NCBI GenBank assembly: GCA_905221605.1
Contig: CAJNDS010002387.1
Span: forward strand, 312,501-362,500
Length of the DNA stretch: 50,000 nucleotides
Reading direction: 5' to 3'
From: Symbiodinium natans
Taxonomy: Eukaryota > Sar > Dinophyceae > Suessiales > Symbiodiniaceae
The notes beneath the pieces were generated by a model, which did not search any database, was not told where the DNA came from, and saw only the letters and a program-made list of their open reading frames with translations. Below, one piece after another: positions 19,328 to 27,558 of this stretch. Within the stretch, counting starts at the first letter, position 1; each line of letters begins with the position of its first letter. Made by a program: the position numbers and the translations under genes.

Positions 19328-20814
19328 TTGGGGGTGGCTCAGGCGAACAGGCGGCGGAACTGCTCCAGTGCGCTCGTAACGCGGCGTGGGCCCACGATGT
19401 GCTGTTGCGTGGGCAGGGTAGCAGGTTGGCCAAGGCACACATGGTCCGCAGCCTGGTGGAGGACGTATTTGCACGGGGGGTGGGGGCGCTTCGCTGGCCC
19501 CAGCAACAACTCCAAGAGGGTGCCTACTGGTGCCATGGATGGCCTACCTATACTTCGTCTGCTTCGTCTTCTACGAGTCCGGGTGGCGTGGGCGGTCTCG
19601 TGCAGGGGTTGCAAGATGGGCGTGACCTCTTCAGCAGACAACGAGCAGAGCATGAACGACGACGGCTACATGACCTCATTTGGGAGCAGGCTCTTCGGTC
19701 GACAGCGTTACGGGATGCAGCTCTTCGGGAAGGTATGGAGGATGCAGCGGTGGGCATTCCGGCAAAGACCCCCAACCCTTCAAGGCCTTCGATGGCTTCG
19801 ACGTCTACTTAGCTTTGAACGGCGTTCATCTCTGACTGTGTGGGTTGGACGCAACAACAGTGGGAAGATTGGCTGGCGAGCTCCCAGCCATGGCTGCCTC
19901 GAGTACGTCGTGGTGATCAAACGAGACCTGGGGTGGATCACTGGATGGGGTGTGCTGGACAATTCAGATGGCGAAGTACATCCGTGAGCAAAAAGTACGT
20001 GCCACTCCCTATTGCGCCGTCGGACTCGGCACGTCCTGGGGAGCCTGCTACGGCAGATGATGCGGAGGAGTTCTACGTCAACGAGATCCTCAAGCCTGAC
20101 CACGAGCAGGATTGGGTTGCAGGGGTGGACAGGTGGCGTGGACCTTTGCCGCCCATCGCATTATGGCCATGAAAGCTGCGGCCCGGGAGAAGGCTGTGCG
20201 TGAACAAGAAGCGGCGGAACAAGGGGAGTATCCTACTGTGGGGTGCAGCACGCTGGTGGAGTCTCTTCGTCGTCGGGGTCTTCTTCGCTGGGGCCTCATA
20301 CTGGTGGGGCGTCTTCTTTGTTGGGGCCTCATACTGGTGGGGCGTCCTTCTCGGAACCGACCAACGCTTTGCAGGGTGCGGCTCTAGGCCTTGGAGGAGC
20401 TCTACAAGGGGTGTCAGACGACGAGATGCCGGCGGCGCCCCCGGAAGCTGAGGAGGACGAAGTCAAGGAGTGGGATATGGGCTGATGCAGAACCAGCTCG
20501 TTATGCGGCGGATCAACGAGATGAGGCAGTTAGAAGACGCGCAGGGGGAGGTTGACGCTGCGCTGGCGGGAGCACATCGAGCGCCATGTGGGGTGGAGGG
20601 CGTGATCCCCGAGCTACGCTGGGGGGTACGGCGGTGGATTGAGGAGGAAACTCGGAGCACGCACTTCCTGTTGCAGATCCTTCGTCGGGTTGAAGTGGAG
20701 GTCCTGGGGTGTGGTGGTGTGGAACTGCCCAGGGAAAGAAGGCTCAGGCGGGTGAGTCGAGAGTGCTTGCTTGGGCGCGCCAGTTCAGGGATAGGCTGGC
20801 CCGCATTGCGATAA
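19328..20814 (+). pseudogene. LINE region downstream of the reverse transcriptase, fragmented
   Basis: Overlapping open pieces in different frames (for example QQQWEDWLASSQPWLPRV near 19850) suggest one decayed coding region. A 33-base tandem unit (GGGGCCTCATACTGGTGG at 20290 and 20323) lies inside. No further domain such as RNase H was recognised. Confidence 0.5.
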
Positions 20815-21632
20815 GGGAGGGCCAAATTTCGGTGCCGTCCAGCACACAATGGTCGCGCTCTCCGAGGAGGGTGGTGGGTGGTGACCCTGCTTCTTCCAGT
20901 TTGAGGGCGTCATTTGTGGGGGCGACGAGGCCAACTGTGGTGGCTGTCGATGGTGGGGCGCTTGAGGTTGAGGAGGGGGCCCTTGTGGTGGAGGACGGGC
21001 TGCTTGCGATGGAAGATGGGCTACTTACACCGCAGAACGAGGTTGCGATGGTGGATGGCCTCAGTGGTCCTGGAACGAGTGGTGTGAATCGCGAAGTTCT
21101 GGAAGAGGGTTTGGAGGGTGACCATGATGCGACGGCATTACTGATGGGGGCGACCATGCTGCTGGCAGCCAAGTCGGGTGGTGGTTTGGCGCCGTCCTCG
21201 GTGTCTACGGAGTCCTCGTCTTCAGTGTGGCCTGGGATGAACCTGCGCTACGAGTGGGGAGGATATGGGGGAGGTGGCATTGGCGATGGGTGGACTTCTC
21301 CTTCTACTACTTCGGGTGGTGGTTTGGCGGCGTCCTCGGTGTCTACGGAGTCCTCGTCTACAGTGTGGCCTGGGATGAACCTGCGCTACGAGTGGGGAGG
21401 ATATGGGGGAGATGGCATTGGCGATGGGTGGACTTCTCCTTCTACTACTTCCTTGGAGCGTTGGGTGGTCGTGCACTCTGGGATGGAACATGATGGAGGT
21501 GGTGGTATGGGTGCTGGAAAGTTTGGTGGTCGGGATTCGTCTTCCACTACCCTGACTTCCTTGGGTGGTTGTGGTCTACATGGTGGTGTGGAGAAGGAGG
21601 AGCCCGTGATGGAGGTCGTGGACGAGTACTGA
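20709..21632 (+). CDS. Gly/Ser-rich open frame at the LINE 3' end
   Basis: A 307-codon frame, the longest open stretch of this element. It contains a repeated acidic piece (VEEGALVVEDGLLAMEDGLL) and two 46-residue tandem repeats. It may be the C-terminal part of the LINE protein or a captured sequence. There is no recognised domain. Whether it is translated is unknown. Confidence 0.4.
   Translation: MWWCGTAQGKKAQAGESRVLAWARQFRDRLARIAIREGQISVPSSTQWSRSPRRVVGGDPASSSLRASFVGATRPTVVAVDGGALEVEEGALVVEDGLLAMEDGLLTPQNEVAMVDGLSGPGTSGVNREVLEEGLEGDHDATALLMGATMLLAAKSGGGLAPSSVSTESSSSVWPGMNLRYEWGGYGGGGIGDGWTSPSTTSGGGLAASSVSTESSSTVWPGMNLRYEWGGYGGDGIGDGWTSPSTTSLERWVVVHSGMEHDGGGGMGAGKFGGRDSSSTTLTSLGGCGLHGGVEKEEPVMEVVDEY
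21174..21449 (+). repeat. 138-base in-frame tandem duplication
   Basis: 21174-21311 and 21312-21449 differ at only a few positions. 138 bases equals 46 codons, so the frame is kept. The close identity contrasts with the decay of the rest of the element and points to a recent duplication. Confidence 0.95.
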
Positions 21633-21749
21633 GGGTAAAAGGGGAGGTAAGGAGATGAGGTGGTGGTGGAAGCGGGGGGAGGTGTTTCACGCCGACCGGA
21701 CGGCACTTCATGCCGCGCAGTCTCTGCGATTCCGGTTTAACAAAAAAAA

Positions 21750-21896
21750 CCTAAACCCTAAACCCTAAACCCTCAACCCTAAACCCTAAACCCTAAACCC
21801 TAAACCCTAAACCCTAAACCCTAAACCCTAAACCCTAAACCCTAAACCCTAAACCCTAAACCCTAAACCCTAAACCGACCCGAAACCCTAAACCCA
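21750..21896 (-). repeat. CCCTAAA array at the LINE 3' end
   Basis: About 19 heptamers starting directly after the A-rich LINE terminus. Confidence 0.95.
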
Positions 21897-21941
21897 CTAG
21901 TTGACGGACCCCGGGGGCTGCCCTCGGGTTTTTGTTCCGAG

Positions 21942-22007
21942 GCTCCTTGGGCGTTCGTTGCTGGAGTTTGTGGACATGCAGATCTACACTGAGCCTGGGG
22001 GACCCAG
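21942..22007 (+). CDS. Candidate exon
   Basis: After TTTTTGTTCCGAG the frame reads LLGRSLLEFVDMQIYTEPGG with a GT donor at 22008. It has a good polypyrimidine tract. It may continue the RING-CH gene after the LINE-bearing intron. Confidence 0.5.
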
Positions 22008-22433
22008 GTTAGGGTTTAGGGGTTGAGGGGTTTAGGGGTTAGGGTTTTGGGGCTTAGAGGATCTGTGATCCGATGGCCCAGGGTTTGGGGTTAGTAAACT
22101 TAGGCTTTGCTGTACAGCTTGGGCGGAGGGGGAGGGTGTAGGGATCTGGAGGTCGTGTAGGGTTTAGGGTTCAGGGTTTAGGGTAGAAATGTGGGGTTTG
22201 GGGTTGTTGGGGATAATGCTGGTGCGTAACTTTGTCTTGACGGGGGCCTAGGGTTTGACGTTTTCAGGCTTCAGGGTTTAGGGTTTACGGTGATTTGATT
22301 AGGGTGAAAGGAAGGCTGTCTTAGGGTTTGTCCTTTTTTGTTCGGGTGGTTGGCTTTCAGGGGGAATGCAGGCCATGTTGAAAGGTGTTGCGGAACCTCG
22401 CAGCTCTTCAGTTCTTTCGGTTCTCAGCCCTAG

Positions 22434-22509
22434 TGCCGATACTCGCTCCCCGCACTTCTCCGCAAGTTCCTGGAAGCCCCATCCTATGTGCTTCCGAGCA
22501 TTGAGAAGG
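22434..22509 (+). CDS. Candidate exon
   Basis: After CAGCCCTAG the frame reads CRYSLPALLRKFLEAPSYVL, then PSIEK, with a possible GC donor at 22510. Other frames here are also open, so the choice is uncertain. Confidence 0.4.
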
Positions 22510-22700
22510 GCACCCGAACGTCGGACCAACCTGACATGCCCCAAACCCTAAACCCTAAACCCTAAGCCCTCAACCCTAAACCCTAAACCCTAACTCTCAG
22601 TCTCTAAAGTCCTAAATCAAAGCCTTTAAGTGTAGAGTACTGAAGAGCTTCCTCGAAGGAAGCCGACACCTCCGAACCCTCAATAGCCCCCACGCGTGAG

Positions 22701-22784
22701 GGGCTCTTGGCTGGTGGCAGTCCTCCTCACCTCCATCGTACAGACCATCACAGGCTGCCTGTGCCAGAAGCTCGGGAGTCTGAG
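22701..22784 (+). CDS. Candidate exon with a membrane-like helix
   Basis: After CGCGTGAG the frame reads GSWLVAVLLTSIVQTITG, then CLCQKLGSL, and ends at a GT donor (GAG|GTACAG). About 20 mainly hydrophobic residues followed by Lys suggest a transmembrane segment. It lies downstream of the RING-CH exons, where MARCH proteins have membrane spans. Confidence 0.5.
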
Positions 22785-22789
22785 GTACA

Positions 22790-23130
22790 GTACATTTTAG
22801 GGCTTCACAGGCTATGCTTACGGTTCCCTAACTTCGGCATTCAAAACCAATGGCCCGTCCTGTGCAAACTTACCGGGCGGGGAAGTGTCTAGTGGTGGAC
22901 GGGGGTCCATCCGCTCGCTGACGCAGGGTCGAGGTTCACTGCACTCTGAGGCCTGCAACTTTTTCAGCGGTGGCTCGTGCCAGCCGTACAGGTTGGGGTT
23001 ACAAGTCTGTCACCTGGCTGTAGGGGGCACTAGCACTCGAAAGCCGAGGGTAGACTTCTCTAAAGAAAATCACTTGAAGTTTCATTGGGAGTCCCCCGAA
23101 CCTCCAAGTGACCCTTGCACATAGAGGTTT
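22790..23130. other. Island with weak coding signs
   Basis: An open frame from about 22885 to 23124 includes GRGSLHSEACNFFSGGSCQ after CTGACGCAG. The exon limits cannot be fixed. Confidence 0.3.
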
Positions 23131-23176
23131 TTAGGGTTTAGGGGTTAGGGTTTAGGGTTTAGGGTTTAGGGCTAAG

Positions 23177-23310
23177 GCATGGCCGTTGCGAACATGTTTT
23201 ACCTGGCCGGCAGCCAAGCGCCAGGGCTGGGAGAGTTCAGGGCGTTACTAGACATTAGGCTTTCAAGGCTTTTGGGGCCTTACCGTCGAAGCCCGGGAAG
23301 CGAGGGGCAG
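23177..23310 (+). CDS. Candidate exon, 44 codons
   Basis: Bounded by GGGCTAAG and CAG|GTTACC. It reads MAVANMFYLAGSQAPGLGEF, then RALLDIRLSRLLGPYRRSPG. It looks like folded protein with a helical second half. It is the longest clean candidate in this part of the window. Family unknown. Confidence 0.5.
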
Positions 23311-23723
23311 GTTACCTGGGGGATGTGAGGGCATTTTAGGTTTTAAGAGCTTAGGGCTTAAGGTTTAGGGGTGGTGGGGCTACATTGTCATAGCCCTAAA
23401 CCTTAAACCCTAAACTAAAGGGCTCGCTTTTGCCCCCTGAGCTCTGTTTAACCCCCCCCCCCTCCGAAGCTGCGAGACAATTGTCTCCAACCCCTAAACC
23501 CTAAACCCTAAACCCTAAATCCTAAACTTGTTTTGGGGAGGAGGGGGGGGTGGCGGGGGTGGGGGGGGGGGGGCTGCCTGGGGTCTCAGCACCGAAGCCA
23601 AAATCCCAAAGCCATAAAGCTATGAAAGCCCTCAAATCCGGCTGGGGTGTAGGGTTTAGGGTTTAGGGTTTCGGGGTGAGGGTTCAGGATTCAGGGTTTC
23701 GGGTTTGCTGTGATATCGCGCAG

Positions 23724-23766
23724 AAGCTGTAAAGGCTGGGATGCAGACGGGCTTGGAAAGTTGCAG
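23724..23766 (+). CDS. Candidate micro-exon
   Basis: After ATATCGCGCAG the frame reads AVKAGMQTGLESC. The donor is unclear (GA at 23767). Confidence 0.3.
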
Positions 23767-23807
23767 GAGTCCCCCAAGAATCGGAAATGCGTGCAGGCGT
23801 TCAAGAC

Positions 23808-23951
23808 CCTAAACCCTAAACCCTAAACCCTAAACCCTAAACCCTAAACCCTAAACCCTAAACCCTAAACCCTAAACCCTAAACCCTAAACCCTAAACCC
23901 TAAACCCTAAACCCTAAACCTAAACCCTAAACCCTAAACCCTAAACCCTAA
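23808..23951 (-). repeat. CCCTAAA array
   Basis: About 20 heptamers with one 6-base unit near 23920. Confidence 0.95.
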
Positions 23952-24054
23952 CGCCCCGAAGGGATTAGGAGTTCGGGGTTTTAGGGTCCAAGGTTTAAGG
24001 TCAATGGCTTAGGGTTTTAAGATTAGGCTCGGGCTGCCAACTTGCTCTTCGCAG

Positions 24055-24129
24055 GTGGCCAATGTGCTCCTGATGCCCTTGCCAGAGGTGCTGGCCGGCT
24101 TCCTCGCCTGGCCGCTGGTGCCTCGAAGG
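24055..24129 (+). CDS. Candidate exon with a membrane-like segment
   Basis: After CTTGCTCTTCGCAG the frame reads VANVLLMPLPEVLAGFLAWP, then LVPR, with a GC donor at 24130. The hydrophobic stretch of over 20 residues suggests a membrane span. The next bases run into CCCTAAA. Confidence 0.55.
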
Positions 24130-24189
24130 GCTCTAAACCCTAAACTCTTCAATGGAGCTTTGGAGCACCCTGCTGTATTTCGCGCCTAG

Positions 24190-24790
24190 GGTCTAGGGTT
24201 GCGAAGAAGTCTTGGTCAGGATTGGAACGTCACCATGAAAATCCCCGCCCCCATGCCCTGCCGCCCCGCCACCGCCACCGCCCCCCCCCCCGCCCCAATT
24301 CCAAAGTCCAAACATCCAATGGTCCAAGCCTTTTATGCGACTTTGTCCGGGATCTTTGTGGAATTTGGCATTTCTGGAGTTCGGGAATTTGGGACATTTG
24401 CTTTTGTAGGAGGAGAGAAGAGGAAACATCGTCGTCGATAAAGTATTACTCATTACCTGCTTATTCAGTCCCTTTCGAAGGCCTTAATTAGTTCCAATTC
24501 TAAGTTAATAATTTTATGATCAATTAATTCACGAATGCTTGGAAGATGGAGAACAAAAACTACAGCACAAGAGATAGAGGGCATACTAATTCGCAAGCGC
24601 CCAAATTTGTTTCAAAGGCGCCCTCATGTAGTCGTTGCTGCGTGAAAAATACGAGGAATGCATCATGTAGTGTATACAGCAGTGTCTACATTCGAAGTTA
24701 TTTGGGAAGGCTAAGTATCTAGTTTAATTTACGCTTTCATATGATATCTGCCCTAAACCCTAAACCCTAACCCTAAACCCTAAACCCTAA
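24190..24790. other. Stretch without a supported gene
   Basis: Pro/Ala-rich GC sequence (24240-24300), then AT-rich sequence with TTAATTA motifs (24480-24540) unlike its surroundings, ending in CCCTAAA copies. Open frames here are short and compositionally biased. Confidence 0.4.
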
Positions 24791-24850
24791 ACCCCCTAAT
24801 ACTCATTCAACTCTAAAAAAGACGTCGCTCTCAAGCGAGTTCGCTGCAAG

Positions 24851-24894
24851 CATGTCGGGGGTTTACCACTGTATGGGAGACAGCGAGTGCTGGG
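24851..24894 (+). CDS. Candidate micro-exon
   Basis: After GTTCGCTGCAAG the frame reads MSGVYHCMGDSECW with a GC donor at 24895. A Cys pair is present. It lies between two exons coding for hydrophobic segments. Confidence 0.4.
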
Positions 24895-25421
24895 GCCTTG
24901 TATTAGGGTTTAGGGTTTAGGGTTTAGGGTTTAGGTGAGCTGTCTTGGGGGTGGACACTTGCGAGCGTGGGTTTTGAGCTCAGAGTTTAGGCGTTCTGGG
25001 TTTTGGGTTGTGGGTTGTTTTGGGTTGTGGGTTTAGAGTTTAGGAGGCTTTAACCCACGAGGTATGGTCCTTTGTGCCAATGTATCTTCCCGGTTTTGGC
25101 CGGACACCTTAACGGCCCAATGTGGATCCTCAATCCCCCCCATCCCCCCCGGCTTCCAAGTGAAGTACCCTGAATACAGGCCATAAAGGGGCCTTGAAAG
25201 TTTATTTTGGCAGGAATGTTATCTTGTTTCGAGAAGTAGCCACCTCCACAGGCCACGTGCATGCATAGATAGCTCTGGGAATTCCTTGTGTATAGCCCTA
25301 AACCCTAAACCCTAAACCCTAAACCCTAAACCCTAAACCCTAAAACCCTCAAACCCTGAAACCCTAAAGCCCTAAACCCTAAAACCCCAAAACCCCAAAA
25401 CCCTTAGACCCCTGCGTGCAG

Positions 25422-25492
25422 TGAAGGCGCTCCCCGCCATTATCGTCGACTTGGGGTCGCTGATCCTCTATGCGATGCTGACCCTGATGAAG
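25422..25492 (+). CDS. Candidate exon with a membrane-like segment
   Basis: After CCTGCGTGCAG the frame reads KALPAIIVDLGSLILYAMLT, then LMK, with a GC donor at 25493. It is strongly hydrophobic, consistent with a membrane span of the upstream RING-CH protein or of a separate channel/transporter. Confidence 0.55.
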
Positions 25493-25499
25493 GCCTCAC

Positions 25500-27220
25500 A
25501 CCCTAGAAGCCCTAAACCTTAAGGGTTTAGGGTTTAGGGTTTAGGGTTTAGGGTTTAGGGTTTAGCCCTAAAACCCTACAAGCCCTATAACCCTATAAGA
25601 CCTATAACCCTATGAGCCCTATAAGCCCGAAACGCTAAACCCCGAAGTGCTGCAAATTAGGGCTCGGGGCTTGTGGACCCAGGGCGCCACGGTTTGGCGG
25701 CTTTGGATCTGAGGGTTTGAGCGGTTTGGGGTTTTGGGGTTTGGAGGCTTAGGGGTTAGGATTTAGGGGTTTAGGGTTTTAGGGTTTTAGGGTGTTCGGG
25801 GTTGAGGGTTTTAGGGTTTTAGGGTTTGGAGGCTTAGGGTTTTAGGGTTTGAGGGCAGTTACCGTTTTGGGGATTTTGGGTTTCTGTGTTTCAGGGTCTT
25901 AGGGCTTAGGGGAACCGTGATGGCGGGTTGTAGCGTTTTGGGTTTTTTTGTTTCAGGAGGCCTCTCTTGGGCTTTTGGACTTTGGGGCACCAGTTCCGTA
26001 TAAGCCGAGAAGACCCTAGACCCTGAACTTTGGGGTCTAAGCTCTAAACCCCCCAAGCGCCTAAAGGCACCTTCTTGGGGTGTGTCTAGTCTAGTGTTTG
26101 CTTCAGAAACCCCCACAAAAAAAAACAAAAAAACAATCATCCCTATATTGCCCTCAGAAGGAAGAATATGCTCCTTTTTGGGGAGTTCTTAAGCAAACGG
26201 TAGGTGTTTGCGGCATTGGTTCCCTCGACCTCTCAACCCAGAAGCTTGCGCCAGATCTCCCTGCTCCTCAGCAATGGCTGGAGGCAGCACGGGGTTGGGG
26301 TTTAGGGTTCAGGGTCTAGGGGTAGCGGGGGTTTCGGGCCCCGGGGGGGGGGGGGGGGGGTGAAGGGTCTAAACAGGGTTCATGCTTAAATCTAAAGCCT
26401 AAACCCTAACGGGTTGGTTCTACGATTGTCTGTTCACTCATGCCTTGGCACTTTGGCTCCTTAACCGATACCAACCGATACCTGGCCCTACATAGGTGCG
26501 AAGCCTGGGCCTAGGCTCGAACCCCTGAAACCTGTATATGTGGGGTTGTTAGGGTTTTGGGATTAGGGTCAGAGCTGCAAGAATACACTCCGAGGTGTTG
26601 CGGCGGCATTGGTCATGGCAACGTGCTACAGAGGTTGAGGGTTCCGACCCGGATTTCGGGTCTTAAAAGTCGTTTAGGATTTAGGATTTAGGGTGAGGGT
26701 GTAGGGTCTAGGGTTTAGGGTTTTGGGATTAGGGTTTAGGGTCTATTCCGTCGCTGCTTGGGCTCGAAGCCAAATCTTCAGGGTTGCGCAGAGGCGCCTC
26801 TGATAAGAGCTGATCATATGCGACAACAATGCCCGGTGGTACCAAAAACGTTTCTGGCTCCTCAAGCAAGAAAAGAATCCAAGCTTTAGGGTTTTGGGTT
26901 TCGCGTTAAGGGTTTGGAACACCAAAGCAACTTGCCCCTACTAGCACACGGAAACTAGGTTCCCTGGCAATGCTCACACATGTAAAAATGGGCTTTGACT
27001 ATGGGCTTTCGCGACAACTGCCGGCGGTGTAGAGCCTGTGCAGTGGAAACCCTGAACCCTAAACCCTAAACCCTAAACACTGTCTAACTGGAAGTGTTTT
27101 GCTTTTCCTTGTTCGGTTGAAAAAATTCGGTGTTTGCTCCTTGCTGTGCCTTGCTTTGTGAGAAAGTAAGGTTAAAAAAAGAACACCCATCCTTCCTAAA
27201 CCTCATAATCAGCCTAAAAA
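25500..27220. other. Tract-rich stretch with no firm gene
   Basis: Holds TTTAGGG (25524-25566), octamer-like TTTTAGGG copies (25740-25860), a G run near 26343 and degenerate copies to 26750. Possible exons are weak (about 25658-25690 and 26604-26640). Confidence 0.4.
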
Positions 27221-27228
27221 ACCCAAAA

Positions 27229-27336
27229 AAGCTCAAACATACATCTTGGATCCCGAATGCTTCGTGGCTGGCCTGGCAAAACTCTCGGGCCATGGTCGGC
27301 CCTCCCAACGAGAGGTTGCTCCTTGCCTGGTGGCAG
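27229..27336 (+). CDS. Candidate exon upstream of the RRM gene
   Basis: Open to CAG|GTTTATG (GT donor). It includes SWLAWQNSRAMVGPPNERLL and LAWWQ. The acceptor is uncertain. It could be a 5' exon of the RRM gene or the end of another gene. Confidence 0.35.
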
Positions 27337-27448
27337 GTTTATGCAGACCTCGAGGAAAGGGGGCCGGGGGGGGGGGGGGGTGGTTTCGGGTTTAGGGTTT
27401 AGGGGCGTACCTATGTCACTTGAGCACCTGTGAGTTTCGGATTTCAAG

Positions 27449-27558
27449 ATGCTGAGCCTAGAGAAGTCGCCCAAACATCTCGTTCTTGACCGCCCCCCGA
27501 AGCGCCAGAGCTTGGCAGGAATCCCAAAAGTGCCCGAGAACCCGAGACCAACACTCAG
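27449..27558 (+). CDS. RRM gene exon 1
   Basis: The ATG lies directly after TTTCAAG, so it may be an internal Met or the start. The end is CTCAG|GTTCACC. Reading through would hit TAA after two more codons, so a splice or frame change is needed to reach the RRM. Confidence 0.7.

Larger units (their letters stand above)
16506..21749 (+). mobile_element. Decayed non-LTR (LINE-type) retrotransposon
   Basis: The order is a possible first open region (16526-17172), an apurinic-type endonuclease, a reverse transcriptase, then Ala/Arg- and Gly/Ser-rich frames to about 21632 and an A-rich end (21742-21749). CCCTAAA tracts touch both ends (16464-16505 and from 21750). The frame breaks many times, so the copy is inactive. 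It lies inside the presumed intron between RING exon d and the downstream exons. Confidence 0.85.

Noticed and set aside
24199-24441. 80-codon frame with Pro/Ala-rich middle
   Set aside because: Frames overlap on both strands and composition is biased; there is no domain or clean boundary.
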